This document shows positions 50,240 to 61,559 of a stretch of 64,000 nucleotides of DNA, one piece after another. The DNA lies in contig CAVXYW010000001.1 in the NCBI GenBank assembly GCA_963766295.1, positions 496,001 to 560,000 on the forward strand, given 5' to 3'. Made by a program: the position numbers and the translations under genes. The notes beneath the pieces are model-generated. The model saw only the letters and a list, made by a program, of their open reading frames with translations, was not told where the DNA came from and did not search any database. This DNA is from JBBDRJ01 sp963766295. Its GTDB lineage: Bacteria > Actinomycetota > JAICYB01. The stretch's first letter is position 1. Every line of letters begins with the position of its first letter.

Positions 50240-51030
50240 CCGGGTATCGCTGTGTCCGCGAATTCGATCCGTGCAACGAAACGCTCGCGCACTCGTCCGA
50301 AAAGCTTGCCGACCGGCCGGGCAAGGATCACTACCAGCGGCACATTCACGAGGATCGCGCGCCCGGTGTCCCACGGAAGCGATGTGAATTCGTAGAAACG
50401 CAGGTAACGCGTGAGGGTCTCCAGGGGGCCGAGTCCGGCCGCGAAGAAGATGTCACCGCCTTCGCCGTAGAACGGCCAGAACCAAAGCGTCATCACGAAT
50501 CCGTAAGCGATGGACGATGCGTACGCGTATGCGCCAAGAGCGATGACGGGCAGGCGACCGCCCACGACCTTTTGTAGCAAACCTGCGCCCGCCCCGACCC
50601 AACCCAAGGCGAACATCTGAAAGGGCATCCACGGACCGATGCCGCCTGTTATCACCGCCGAAGCAAGGATCGAGAACGCGCCGAGCAAGAACGCGAACCG
50701 CGCTCCGATGAACCAGCCGGACAGGATCGGAAGGATGAAAACCAGTCCTTCACCGGACGGACCTTTCGGGATCCGCAGGAACGCGTTGACGGCGATCAAC
50801 ACACCGAGCAACGCGATGAGCCGCGCATCGCCGCGTCCCTCTCGTGCCGTGTCGAGCGCGACGAGGATCAACAACGGGACGAGGATCGCTATAAGAGCCG
50901 GGGCGTCGCCCGCATGCGCCTGGTCCTCGCCGGTCGGCCCGCTAACACCGAGCAGCAGCGGCCAACAGAGTGCCACCAGACCGAGGACGTTCACAGTGAT
51001 GAAAGCTGCCAGCCCGACATGCTTGTTCAT
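50236..51030 (-). CDS. ECF transporter S component (substrate-binding membrane subunit)
   Basis: 264 residues, about seven to eight membrane segments, with NAFLRIPKGPSGEGLVFILPILSGWFIGARFAFLLGAFSILASAVITGGIGPWMPFQMFALGWVGAGAGLL, which has the pattern of ECF substrate-binding subunits. Ligand unknown (vitamin or precursor; a cobalamin/queuosine-type substrate is possible but not shown). Start overlaps the ATPase gene stop (ATGA). Confidence 0.82.
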   Translation of the reverse strand: MNKHVGLAAFITVNVLGLVALCWPLLLGVSGPTGEDQAHAGDAPALIAILVPLLILVALDTAREGRGDARLIALLGVLIAVNAFLRIPKGPSGEGLVFILPILSGWFIGARFAFLLGAFSILASAVITGGIGPWMPFQMFALGWVGAGAGLLQKVVGGRLPVIALGAYAYASSIAYGFVMTLWFWPFYGEGGDIFFAAGLGPLETLTRYLRFYEFTSLPWDTGRAILVNVPLVVILARPVGKLFGRVRERFVARIEFADTAIPG

Positions 51031-52652
51031 TCGTCTGACTCCGTGACGGGCCTAACCTGCGACACACCTTGGATCACGTCGTCCGGCGTGAGAAAGCGTG
51101 CATCACCCATGACCTTCGAGGTCTGGGACGAGAACAACAACGACTCACCTAAGACATCGCGAACGGGTCCGGACGCGACGATGTCGCCCTCGGCAAGCAG
51201 ATGCACACAATCGGCGGTGCGTGCGACCAGTTCGACGTCGTGGGTCACGAGCAGGACGGCGGCGCCGGCATCGGCTTTCTCGCGGAGGATCGTCGCCAGT
51301 CGGTCCTTGCCTGGTGGATCGAGGCCGCGCGTCGGTTCGTCGAGGAGGTAGACATCGGGCGTTCGAACGAAGGCCGTTGCGAGCGCCGTCCACAAACGTT
51401 GGCCGGCCGAAAGCGTCCACGGATGCCGTTCCGCGAGATCGATCAGACCCAATCGTCGGAGCCAGACGCGCGCTTCTGCGGGTCCGGGAGCCGACGCCTC
51501 GATCTCCGCGCGAACGGTGTCGCGGAAAAGCAACATCTCCGCGCGTTGTGGAACGAATGCGATTCGCCCCGCCGTGTTGCGGTCTCTCTTTCTGCCGAGC
51601 AAGCGACGTCGCGAGGTCTCGGTTACGTTCTCGTCATCCAGCGCGATGGTTCCTCGCGATGGATCGACGAGTCCGGCCAGCGCACGAAGAAGAGTCGTCT
51701 TGCCCGCACCGTTTCGACCGACCAATGCCGCTACCTCTCCGCGGTTCAGTTGCATCGACACACCGCGGACTACTTCGCGCCCACCGGCTTCGACGGTAAG
51801 GTCTTCGCAGGAGAGCGCAGCGACGCCGGCACTCGTACGACGGGGTCGTGGTGGTGTCGCCGTCATCCCGGCGGCGAAAGCGCGGCCCTCGCGCACCGTC
51901 AAGGGAAGCGGATCCCAGCCGAGCTCTCGTCCGAGGACGGAAACGGGCGGCGCGAAGTCTGCGCTAGCGAAGACTTCGCGCGGCGGACCGATCAACGGCG
52001 AACCATTGAGAAATGCGACTTGATCCGTGAACGCAACGACGCGTTCGAGCCGGTGTTCGGCGCACAAGATCGTCAGCCCGAGCTCGTCGCGCAGTCGGCC
52101 TAGGACGCTGAAGACGTCCTCGGCCGACTGCGGATCCAAGGCCGAAGTCGGCTCGTCCAGGATCAGGACGCGTGGTTGCGCCGTAAGGACGGCAGCGATC
52201 GCCACTCTCTGGCGCTCGCCGCCGGACAGCGTCTCCAGCCGCCGATCGCGGAGGTGAGCGATGCCCAGTGCATCGAGCACCTCCTCGATCCGCTTCCTCA
52301 TGGTCGTCGGCGCCGTCCCCAGGTTCTCCATGGCGAAGGCCAGCTCGGGGATCACCCGGTCGGACGTTGCGTGCGCCTCGGGATCTTGCGGCACGAATCC
52401 GAACGCAGCCGCAAGATCCCGAGGGGCAGCTCCCGTTATGTCCTTACCGTCCAGAGAGATCCGTCCGGAGAAACTTCCGCCGGTGTGGTGCGGCACGAGA
52501 CCCGGTGGGATCCGCAGCAGAGTCGACTTTCCGGATCCGGAAGCGCCGGCCACGAGCACGAGATCTCCGTCGGCTACATCCAGATCGATGGAGGCAAGCG
52601 CAGGGTCGTCCGACCCGGGATAGGTGAAGGTGACGTTGCGTAGTCGGATCAT
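51027..52652 (-). CDS. Fused ECF transporter ATPase (EcfA-EcfA')
   Basis: 541 residues with two ABC ATPase domains. Domain 1 (about 1-225): Walker A GASGSGKST, signature TLSGGERQR, Walker B VLILDEPTSALDP. Domain 2 (about 285-530): Walker A GRNGAGKTT, signature TLSAGQRLW (degenerate LSGGQ), Walker B VYLLDEPTRGLDP. Powers vitamin uptake with the T and S subunits on either side. ATG 52652 overlaps the EcfT stop; the longer ORF from 52994 lies in ecfT. Confidence 0.92.
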   Translation of the reverse strand: MIRLRNVTFTYPGSDDPALASIDLDVADGDLVLVAGASGSGKSTLLRIPPGLVPHHTGGSFSGRISLDGKDITGAAPRDLAAAFGFVPQDPEAHATSDRVIPELAFAMENLGTAPTTMRKRIEEVLDALGIAHLRDRRLETLSGGERQRVAIAAVLTAQPRVLILDEPTSALDPQSAEDVFSVLGRLRDELGLTILCAEHRLERVVAFTDQVAFLNGSPLIGPPREVFASADFAPPVSVLGRELGWDPLPLTVREGRAFAAGMTATPPRPRRTSAGVAALSCEDLTVEAGGREVVRGVSMQLNRGEVAALVGRNGAGKTTLLRALAGLVDPSRGTIALDDENVTETSRRRLLGRKRDRNTAGRIAFVPQRAEMLLFRDTVRAEIEASAPGPAEARVWLRRLGLIDLAERHPWTLSAGQRLWTALATAFVRTPDVYLLDEPTRGLDPPGKDRLATILREKADAGAAVLLVTHDVELVARTADCVHLLAEGDIVASGPVRDVLGESLLFSSQTSKVMGDARFLTPDDVIQGVSQVRPVTESDE

Positions 52653-53668
52653 CGCGACTCGGCTCCGGCGATGGCCGGCAACGCGAGCAGGAACGTCAGC
52701 ACAGCGGTGCGCCACGCGAAGGGCGGCGCGGTTACTTCGGGGAACGCGTCGTACAACGCGTCCGGTCCGGCCATCGATGCGAGTACAACCACCGCGGCCG
52801 ACGCGACCATCACGACGACATCGAATGAAGTGACCGGACGGCCCGCCAGCCGCGTGGTCGGCGAGGAGACCGATGCGTTGCGGTAGCCGACAACTATCGC
52901 GATGGCACCGACGATCGCCAGTGCGGCCGCAGCCGTGTTGAAGCCGGCGATCCACGTCGCAACGGAAGCGAGCATCGCCAACAATCCGGCCCAAAGCGAG
53001 GTGCGAGATGCACCAGAAGTTCCGCCGTATCCGTATCCGCGCGCATCCATCGACTCCGCCAGCAACAGGGCACGTTCCAATGACATACCGAGCACCGGCA
53101 CGGCCAGCGACGGTGCGAGTCTTCGCAATCCGTACTCACCGCGAAGACGCTGGGCATCTCGAACGTCGCGGACAGTTCTCAGCATCCCGGGGACGAAAGC
53201 GACGGCGATCGAAACGATCAACCCAACGTCGCGGAAAGCGGCCGGCACCGACCTTACGAGCCCGGCCAGATCGGCGCGCGCATTGAAAACACCGAAAGCA
53301 GCAAGCACCAGGATGAACCGGCTGCCCTCTACCAACGCTTGCGTAACGACTTCGGCCGAAACCGGTCCGCCGAGATCGAGCCCGCCGAGCCAGCTCGGCG
53401 TCGCGAAGCTGGGAACGGAAAACAGCACGGTTCGTCCGGGATTGGGGAGCAGAGCAACGAACAGCATCCGGATAACGAGAAGAACGGCTCCAGCCATGAC
53501 GAACATCCGGACGGCTCGTCCCAATGCAGATTCCTCACGCGGAAACGAAAGCTGCACAACGGCTACAGCCAGCAGCGCAAGCAGTATGTACAGAGGGTTG
53601 GTAACGACGAAGGCGAACACCGACACCGCGGTGAGCCACGCGATCCATGCGGACGGGTGCAGGGTCAC
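52649..53668 (-). CDS. ecfT: ECF transporter transmembrane coupling subunit EcfT
   Basis: 339 residues, hydrophobic N-terminal half, then the coupling-helix signatures DAQRLRGEYG and ESMDARGYGYGG (two Ala-Arg-Gly-like motifs that contact the ATPases), and more membrane segments at the C terminus. First of the three transporter genes, 24 bp after the glycosidase-like gene. Confidence 0.9.
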   Translation of the reverse strand: MTLHPSAWIAWLTAVSVFAFVVTNPLYILLALLAVAVVQLSFPREESALGRAVRMFVMAGAVLLVIRMLFVALLPNPGRTVLFSVPSFATPSWLGGLDLGGPVSAEVVTQALVEGSRFILVLAAFGVFNARADLAGLVRSVPAAFRDVGLIVSIAVAFVPGMLRTVRDVRDAQRLRGEYGLRRLAPSLAVPVLGMSLERALLLAESMDARGYGYGGTSGASRTSLWAGLLAMLASVATWIAGFNTAAAALAIVGAIAIVVGYRNASVSSPTTRLAGRPVTSFDVVVMVASAAVVVLASMAGPDALYDAFPEVTAPPFAWRTAVLTFLLALPAIAGAESR

Positions 53669-53692
53669 GTTCGAGACGTCACTTCGTGACTG

Positions 53693-54928
53693 CTAGTCCG
53701 GGTCCGGCGGCTTTTCCAACGTCGACCGGACTGCGTCCTCGGTGTAGCGATTGCTGGCGTTCCAAAGCAGCCACCCCTTGACCCCAGCGCTCTCGACGGC
53801 GTCGATCTGCGCCCGGACCTCAGCCGGAGTGTAAGGAACGCGGAGAGTGAAGTCCTGCAGCCACGGCCTGAGCTTCGCTCGTGTGCCCGCGATCCGTTCC
53901 TTCGCGTCGTTGATGGACAGGGATACGGTGCGGCCGGGTTCCTTCTCCGGGTCGGGGAGTCCGTACTCGGGCTTGTTGTAATGCGATGGGTAAAGCATCA
54001 GCGAGATGTAGTCGACCTGCCGCGCCATAAGCTCCAGCTTCTGGCCGATGCCGAGATCGTCGGACACCAACGCGGCGAGTCCGAACAGGTCGGCGGACAT
54101 GTACGCGCCCCGCGGAACAAGCTGCGCTCGCGCTCGAGCGAGGAAATCGTGGATCACGTCGTGGAACAAGCGCTCGTCGCGGTGCCGGAACCACATGCGA
54201 GTGGTGTCGCCGTCGGTCGGGAACCGTACGTAGTCCCACTGGATCTCGTCGAATCCGAGGCTGATGGCCTCGACGGCCAGCGCGATGTTGTAGTCCTGCG
54301 CCTCCAACGAATAGGGGTCCAGCCAGCCCAGACCCTTCGTGGATTTCCAGGTGCCGCCGCCCACGTCCTGGACCGCGACGTCGGGACGGACCTGGGAAAG
54401 GTAGGAGTCCTGGAAGGTCACGATCCGCCCGATCACGTAGACCCCGGCCCGCTTCAGCTTCCTGATGGTGGCGGCGGGATCGAGCATCTTCGGAAGGCCG
54501 GCGCCGGCCATCCGCGCCTCGCGCGACTTGGGCACCCAGGACACCTCGCCGCGTTCGTCCTTGATGTCGATGACCACGGCGTTGAGCTCGGTCTCGTTGA
54601 TGAGCCTGAGAAGCTTGTCGAAGTTGGGCCCGCCGGCGGAGTAGCCCGTCATGAGGATTCCCTTGGCTTCTTCTTTGGGCGCCTCGCGCGGGACGGGTTC
54701 GAAGTCCTTGGGCAGCGGATCGACGGAGAAGGACTGGACCTGCTGCGTCCGCTGGCCGAAGAACGGGAGATCGGTGTCGGAAAGGACGGGGGACAGCGGC
54801 GGCGCCAGCATGTAGACGGCGATCCCGATCGCGGCCACGACCAGGAGGTTCTGGAGGGGCCGACGGTCCAGCATCGGTCGGTAAGGCGCTCGAGTTTGCC
54901 CGAGCGGGCGTGTGAGCATGGCTGACAA
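53693..54928 (-). CDS. Membrane-anchored DUF4015-type putative glycoside hydrolase
   Basis: 411 residues. One N-terminal membrane helix (about 27-45, LLVVAAIGIAVYMLAPPL), a linker, then a TIM barrel of the DUF4015 (PF13200) type: GILMTGYSAGG, LNAVVIDIKDERGEVSW, AGVYVIGRIVTFQDSYLS, GFDEIQWDYVRFPTDG, YISLMLYPSHY and GVKGWLLWNASNRY. The paired acidic residues in IQWDYVRFP are candidate catalytic ones. Probable surface polysaccharide hydrolase; substrate unknown. Confidence 0.85.
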   Translation of the reverse strand: MSAMLTRPLGQTRAPYRPMLDRRPLQNLLVVAAIGIAVYMLAPPLSPVLSDTDLPFFGQRTQQVQSFSVDPLPKDFEPVPREAPKEEAKGILMTGYSAGGPNFDKLLRLINETELNAVVIDIKDERGEVSWVPKSREARMAGAGLPKMLDPAATIRKLKRAGVYVIGRIVTFQDSYLSQVRPDVAVQDVGGGTWKSTKGLGWLDPYSLEAQDYNIALAVEAISLGFDEIQWDYVRFPTDGDTTRMWFRHRDERLFHDVIHDFLARARAQLVPRGAYMSADLFGLAALVSDDLGIGQKLELMARQVDYISLMLYPSHYNKPEYGLPDPEKEPGRTVSLSINDAKERIAGTRAKLRPWLQDFTLRVPYTPAEVRAQIDAVESAGVKGWLLWNASNRYTEDAVRSTLEKPPDPD

Positions 54929-54976
54929 GAGTAGAAGAATAGGCTTAGAGGACGCCTAGGCGTCCCTGACCACGGG

Positions 54977-55423
54977 TCAGCCCTCTTCTTCGAGAGCCTC
55001 GACCTTCTTCAAACGCCGTGCGTAGCGTTCGCCGCCGTCGAATTTCGCACCGAGGAAAGCTTTCACGACCTCGCGGATCACCTCGATACCGACGATCCCC
55101 GAACCGAGCGCCAATACATTGGCGTCGTCGTGCTCGACGGACTGATGCGCGGTGTAGGTGTCGTGAGCCTGAGCGCAGCGGATGCCGCGCATCTTGTTCG
55201 CCGCGATCACTGCACCGGCTCCCGAGCCGCAAACAATGATGCCGCGCTCTGCTTCACCACCCCGGACGGCCTCTCCGACGGATTTTGCGGTGTCCGGATA
55301 GTCGACGGAATCGGTCGAGTGGGTGCCTAGATCGAGCACCTCGTGACCGCCCTCCTTGAGCAGGGCGACGAGGTCGTCCTTTATGACGAACCCACGGTGA
55401 TCGACGCCTAAAGCCACGCGCAT
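54977..55423 (-). CDS. rpiB: Ribose-5-phosphate isomerase B
   Basis: 148 residues: MRVALGVDHRGF, VLDLGTHSTDSVDYPDTAKSV, catalytic Cys65 in GIIVCGSGAG, KMRGIRCAQAHDTYTAHQSVEHDDANVLALGSGIVG with the catalytic His residues. Interconverts ribulose 5-phosphate and ribose 5-phosphate. Divergent from groEL. Confidence 0.94.
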   Translation of the reverse strand: MRVALGVDHRGFVIKDDLVALLKEGGHEVLDLGTHSTDSVDYPDTAKSVGEAVRGGEAERGIIVCGSGAGAVIAANKMRGIRCAQAHDTYTAHQSVEHDDANVLALGSGIVGIEVIREVVKAFLGAKFDGGERYARRLKKVEALEEEG

Positions 55424-55503
55424 AGGCGAATCTTACTGGTCAGCCGAAGCCCGTTTCTCCGGACCTGAGCCGGCTTCTGAGACGCCTGAGCAGGCGGTTC
55501 CAA

Positions 55504-55553
55504 TTGACACAACCCACCGGAGCGTGCTAGCACTCTTATCCTAGGAGTGCTAA
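55504..55553 (+). promoter_or_regulatory. groEL promoter with CIRCE operator (HrcA site)
   Basis: CTAGCACTC-N9-GAGTGCTAA at 55527-55553 is CIRCE with a single change in the first base. It overlaps the -10 region (TAGCAC 55528-55533), 18 bp after a consensus -35 TTGACA (55504-55509). Heat-shock repression by HrcA is expected; hrcA is not in the window. Confidence 0.92.
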
Positions 55554-55581
55554 TCAAGCGACCTATCTAGGGAGGAAAAGC

Positions 55582-57228
<1,647 letters not shown>

Positions 57229-57252
57229 GAAGTACGACCCAACTGCACTAGA

Positions 57253-57287
57253 GAAGAGGGCCCCTCCGGGGGCCCTCTTCCTTTCTT
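57253..57287 (+). terminator. Intrinsic terminator after groEL
   Basis: A 12-bp stem (GAAGAGGGCCCC 57253-57264, GGGGCCCTCTTC 57269-57280) with a TCCG loop, followed by CTTTCTT. Confidence 0.9.
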
Positions 57288-57298
57288 AGAGTTGCCCG

Positions 57299-58225
57299 AT
57301 GAGCTCGCTTCAGAGTTACCGCTCACTCGTCGCCGACAATGCGCGCTGGGAAGGTTTCGAGTTTCGCGAGGGCGACATCATCATCTCCACGCCGCCGAAG
57401 TGCGGGACAACATGGACGCAGATGATCTGCGCTCTTCTGATCTTCGGCAGTCCGGACTTCGATCGGAACCTCGACCTGATCTCGCCATGGCTCGATATGA
57501 ATACGCGCTCGCTGTCCAGCGTTGTTTCGGATCTAGAGGCGCAGACCCATCGCCGCTTCATCAAGTCCCACACGCCGTTGGACGGACTGCCTTTCGACGA
57601 GCGCGTCACGTACATCACGGTTGGTCGTGACCCGCGAGATGTGGCGATGTCGATGGCCCACCACTTCGACAACATGAACTTCGAAGCTTTCCTGGGGCTG
57701 ATCGACAAGGCCGTCGGTTTGGAATCGCTCGCCGACGTCATCCCGACCGAAGTTCCCCAGCCGCTCGAGAGGCCTATCGACCGCTTCTGGGAATGGGTCG
57801 ACGACGTTTCCAAGCCCGGGCAGTCGGTGAGCGGACTAGGCAATACGCTCCATCACCTCGATACGTACTGGATGGCCCGGGATCAGCCGAACGTCGTCTT
57901 GCTGCATTACGGGGACCTGAAGGGCGACCTGCCCGGCGAGATGCGCCGCCTCACCAAGCGTCTTGGGATCGCGGTCGAAGACGACGCGATTCCAGGGCTG
58001 GCGGCGGCCGCGACCTTCGACAGCATGCGAGAACGGGCCACACGAGTGGCACCAAACGCCACCGAGCCCGTCTGGAAGGACACTCAGAACTTCTTCCATA
58101 AAGGGACGAGCGGCCAGTGGCGTGATCTGCTCGATGCCGATGACCTGCAGCGGTATGCGAAACGGGTGACGGAGCTCATATCGAGCGACCTCTCGGACTG
58201 GGTACACCAAGGTCCGATCGTCTAG
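57299..58225 (+). CDS. PAPS-dependent sulfotransferase
   Basis: 308 residues of the cytosolic-type Sulfotransfer_1 family. The 5'-phosphosulfate loop is ISTPPKCGTTWTQ (about 30-41), the 3'-phosphate region is YITVGRDPRDVAMSMAHH, then VVLLHYGDLKGDL and late NFFHKGTSGQWRDLL (matching the FRKGxxGDW PAPS motif). Acceptor unknown. PAPS would come from the Sat-CysC fusion at 34.8 kb. Confidence 0.9.
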   Translation: MSSLQSYRSLVADNARWEGFEFREGDIIISTPPKCGTTWTQMICALLIFGSPDFDRNLDLISPWLDMNTRSLSSVVSDLEAQTHRRFIKSHTPLDGLPFDERVTYITVGRDPRDVAMSMAHHFDNMNFEAFLGLIDKAVGLESLADVIPTEVPQPLERPIDRFWEWVDDVSKPGQSVSGLGNTLHHLDTYWMARDQPNVVLLHYGDLKGDLPGEMRRLTKRLGIAVEDDAIPGLAAAATFDSMRERATRVAPNATEPVWKDTQNFFHKGTSGQWRDLLDADDLQRYAKRVTELISSDLSDWVHQGPIV

Positions 58226-58298
58226 CTCGTTCCCACATGTCGTTGCTTCGGCGGACGATACTTCAGTAGAGGACACGCCGTAGCTAAGCGGAGGCGGC

Positions 58299-58766
58299 AT
58301 GAGCCTAGACGCACGACCTGTTAGGAGAGCTGAGGTCGAAGCCATCTTCGACAAGAAGATGGCCGACTTCCGTCACAAGGCGACCCAACTCGTCCTACAT
58401 CACGTCGATCCCGGGATCTACTTCGACGCCGCGTCGGACGACCCGGACATCCGTTTCGCGTTGGATACAGGCTTCCTCCGCAGCCTCGAGTCCGAACTGC
58501 GCGACCCCGTCCTGGTTCGCCTCGACGACCATCAGCTGTTCACGTGTCCGGCCCTCGCGCTGAAAGTGCTGGCCGACGAACCCGCCGGGATCCATCGCGC
58601 GTTCGTTGAAGGCGCGTTCCTGCGCAAGTTGTTCCGGTTCTTCGTACCTGCCGCACACGAGGGCGGCGAGGGCTGGGAGATCACCGAGCAGGTTCGCGAG
58701 ATCATGCAGCGCCACTTCGCCTTCCAATTGGTGGCGTGCGAGGCCGTACTCGGCCAAGCCGCGTAG
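58299..58766 (+). CDS. Conserved hypothetical protein
   Basis: 155 residues, soluble, helical, with VEAIFDKKMADFRHKATQLVLHHVDPGIYFDAASDD and LFRFFVPAAHEGGEGWEITEQVREIMQRHFAFQ. Family not recognised. Good GGAGG RBS at 58290-58294. Lies between the sulfotransferase and guaB3 genes, same strand. Confidence 0.7.
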   Translation: MSLDARPVRRAEVEAIFDKKMADFRHKATQLVLHHVDPGIYFDAASDDPDIRFALDTGFLRSLESELRDPVLVRLDDHQLFTCPALALKVLADEPAGIHRAFVEGAFLRKLFRFFVPAAHEGGEGWEITEQVREIMQRHFAFQLVACEAVLGQAA

Positions 58767-58840
58767 GGCCTCCGCGAACGTCATTTTCGTCGGATAGGCT
58801 TCTCTTTTCCTGAGCTTGGCCGCATCGCTGGAGGGCATCG

Positions 58841-59998
58841 ATGGATATCGAGATCGGGATGGGCAAGTCGGCCCGGCGGGCCTACGGACTCGATGAAGTC
58901 TCGATCGTCCCTTCGCGCCGGACGCGAGACCCCGACGACGTCGACATCTCGTGGAACCTCGACGCCTGGACCTTCGGCCTTCCTCTCATGGGATCGGCCA
59001 TGGACGCCGTCGTGTCGCCGGCCACCGCGATCGAGATCGGAAAACTCGGCGGTCTGGCCGTCCTGAACCTCGAGGGACTTTGGACTCGTTACGACGACCC
59101 GGTCCCGATCTACGAACGCATAGCCGAAGCGAGTGCGTCCGAAGCAACGAAGGTCATCCAGTCCGTTTACTCCGAGCCCATCAAGGGCGAGCTGATCCGC
59201 GAGCGCATCCGCGAGATAAAGGAAGGCGGAGTCGAAGCCAGCGCGTCGCTGACGCCCCAACTCGTGCAGCAGTACGCGAAGGACGTTCTCGAGGCCGAGC
59301 TCGACATCCTCGTAATCCAGGGGACGGTCGTTTCGGCCGAGCACGTGTCGAAAACACGCGAACCGCTGAACCTCAAGGAGTTCATCCGCACCTTCGACCT
59401 CCCGGTTATCGTCGGCGGCTGCGCGGCTTACGAGACCGCGTACCACTTGATGAAGACCGGAGCGGCCGGAGTGCTCGTCGGCATCGGCCCGGGCGCGGCG
59501 TGCACGTCGCGACAGGTGCTCGGTATCGGTGTGCCGCAGGCAACCGCGGTCGCCGATGCGGCCGGCGCACGAACCAGACACCTCGAAGAAACCGGCCGGT
59601 ACTGTCACGTCATCGCCGACGGTGGCATGCGCACCGGTGGCGACATCTCCAAGGCCATCGCCTGCGGCGCAGACGCGGTGATGATCGCTTCACCTTTAGC
59701 TGCGTCGTTCGAAGCCCCCGGACGCGGCTACCACTGGGGGATGGCCACGTTCCATCCCGAGCTGCCGCGAGGTGTGCGGGTGGAAGCGGGCCAGACGGCA
59801 ACGCTCAAGGAGATCCTCGTCGGCCCGGCCGACGTGAACGACGGAACGCTGAACCTCTTTGGCGCTCTGCGCTTCTCGATGGCGACGTCCGGCTACGGCA
59901 CCGTTCGCGAGTTCCAGAAGGCCGAGGTTGCCGTTGCGCCGTCGGTGAAGACGGAGGGCAAGCTCCTCCAGCACACGCAAGGTGTGGGGTCGATCTAA
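58841..59998 (+). CDS. guaB3: GuaB3-family IMP dehydrogenase-related protein
   Basis: 385 residues, IMPDH/GMPR TIM barrel without CBS domains. IGMGKSARRAYGLDEVSIVPSRRTR is typical of actinobacterial GuaB3; the catalytic loop GIGPGAACTSRQ places the nucleophile at Cys221; VIADGGMRTGGDISKAIACGADAVMI follows. Often paired with guaA, as here (3 bp between genes). Whether it acts as IMP dehydrogenase or GMP reductase cannot be settled from sequence. Confidence 0.9.
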   Translation: MDIEIGMGKSARRAYGLDEVSIVPSRRTRDPDDVDISWNLDAWTFGLPLMGSAMDAVVSPATAIEIGKLGGLAVLNLEGLWTRYDDPVPIYERIAEASASEATKVIQSVYSEPIKGELIRERIREIKEGGVEASASLTPQLVQQYAKDVLEAELDILVIQGTVVSAEHVSKTREPLNLKEFIRTFDLPVIVGGCAAYETAYHLMKTGAAGVLVGIGPGAACTSRQVLGIGVPQATAVADAAGARTRHLEETGRYCHVIADGGMRTGGDISKAIACGADAVMIASPLAASFEAPGRGYHWGMATFHPELPRGVRVEAGQTATLKEILVGPADVNDGTLNLFGALRFSMATSGYGTVREFQKAEVAVAPSVKTEGKLLQHTQGVGSI

Positions 59999-60001
59999 CT
60001 C

Positions 60002-61549
60002 TTGCCAACTGAGTCGCCGAAACCAGTCCTGGTACTGGATTTCGGTGCGCAGTACGCGCAGCTGATTGCCCGCCGCGTCCGCGAGTGCCACGTCTACTCG
60101 GAGATCGTTCCTCACTCGATAAGCGCGGACGACGTGCTTAGCCGCAACCCACAAGGAATCATCCTCTCCGGCGGGCCGTCGTCGGTGTACGAGGCGGGCG
60201 CTCCCGATTGCGACGAGCGGATCATGCGGCTCGGAGTTCCCGTTCTCGGCATCTGTTACGGACACCAAGTCGTTGCCCAGGCTTTGGGCGGTGAGGTGGG
60301 CCACACGGAGGCCGGGGAGTACGGAAAAGCCGATCTGGACGTAAGTGCCCAGGATTCGGTGTTGCTTGCCGGGCTCCCGGAACATACGTCGGCCTGGATG
60401 TCGCACCGCGATGCAGTGATCAAACCTCCGCCCGGTTTCCGCGTTACCGCGTCGACGCCGACCTGCCCCGTTGCGGCCATGGAAGACGTCGAGGACGGGC
60501 TTTACGGAGTCCAGTTCCATCCGGAAGTGGCGCACACGCCGCGCGGCATGGATGTGATGCGCAACTTCCTCTATAAGGGTTGCGAAGCCCTCCCGACGTG
60601 GACGCCGGTTTCGATCGTCGATGAGTCCATAGAGGCGATCCGTCGTCAGGTCGGCAATTCCAAGGTCGTCTGCGCTTTGTCTGGCGGCGTCGATTCGTCG
60701 GTTGCGGCGCTCCTCGTGCATCGCGCGATCGGCGATCAGCTCACGTGCATCTTCGTCGACCACGGGTTGCTGCGCGAAGGCGAAGCCGAACAAGTCGTCG
60801 CGACCTTCCGCCGCCACTTCAACGTCGAGCTGATCCACGTCGACGCCCGCGAGCGGTTCATCGGTGCCCTGCAAGGTGTGGACGATCCCGAAGCCAAGCG
60901 GAAGATCATCGGTGAGCTGTTCATCCGCATCTTCGAGGAGATCGCGAACGGACTTGGCGACGTGAAGTTCCTCGTCCAAGGCACGCTTTATCCGGACGTA
61001 GTCGAGTCCGGCGGAGGAGAAGGTGCGTCGACGATCAAGAGCCACCACAACGTCGGCGGGCTCCCGGAGGACATGAACCTCGAGCTGGTCGAGCCGCTCA
61101 GAAGACTGTTCAAGGACGAGGTGCGTTTGGTCGGTGAAGAGCTCGGGCTTCCTCCGGAGATCGTGTGGCGCCAGCCGTTCCCCGGCCCCGGATTGGCCGT
61201 TCGCATCATCGGCGATGTGACACCGGAGCGACTGGACATCGTTCGCCGGGCGGATGCCATCACTCGCGAGGAACTCGCGCGAGCCGGCCTGGAGCGCGAG
61301 ATCTGGCAGTGCTATGCGGCACTGATAGGAGTTCGATCGGTGGGCGTGCAAGGCGACGAACGCACCTACGCGTATCCGATCGTCGTCCGGGCCGTTACTT
61401 CGGAGGATGCGATGACGGCGGACTGGGCGCGCATCCCCCACGATGTGCTCGAGCGGATCTCAAATCGAATCACCGGCGAAGTGCGTGGTGTTAACCGTGT
61501 GGTGTACGACATCACGTCGAAACCGCCCGGCACCATCGAGTGGGAATAG
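60002..61549 (+). CDS. guaA: GMP synthase (glutamine-hydrolysing)
   Basis: 515 residues. Class I glutamine amidotransferase (LDFGAQYAQLIARRVRE, nucleophile Cys85 in LGICYGHQ, GVQFHPEV), ATP-pyrophosphatase domain (ALSGGVDSSVAA) and dimerisation domain (FPGPGLAVRIIG, PPGTIEWE end). Converts XMP to GMP. TTG start 3 bp after guaB3. Confidence 0.97.
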   Translation: MPTESPKPVLVLDFGAQYAQLIARRVRECHVYSEIVPHSISADDVLSRNPQGIILSGGPSSVYEAGAPDCDERIMRLGVPVLGICYGHQVVAQALGGEVGHTEAGEYGKADLDVSAQDSVLLAGLPEHTSAWMSHRDAVIKPPPGFRVTASTPTCPVAAMEDVEDGLYGVQFHPEVAHTPRGMDVMRNFLYKGCEALPTWTPVSIVDESIEAIRRQVGNSKVVCALSGGVDSSVAALLVHRAIGDQLTCIFVDHGLLREGEAEQVVATFRRHFNVELIHVDARERFIGALQGVDDPEAKRKIIGELFIRIFEEIANGLGDVKFLVQGTLYPDVVESGGGEGASTIKSHHNVGGLPEDMNLELVEPLRRLFKDEVRLVGEELGLPPEIVWRQPFPGPGLAVRIIGDVTPERLDIVRRADAITREELARAGLEREIWQCYAALIGVRSVGVQGDERTYAYPIVVRAVTSEDAMTADWARIPHDVLERISNRITGEVRGVNRVVYDITSKPPGTIEWE

Positions 61550-61559
61550 GCTCGCTCCA

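Noticed and set aside
59696..61441. 581-codon minus-strand ORF
   Set aside because: Antisense to guaB3 and guaA; no recognisable domain.
61443..61559. N-terminal extension of the GNAT frame
   Set aside because: Lies within guaA; ATG 61560 fits the family start.
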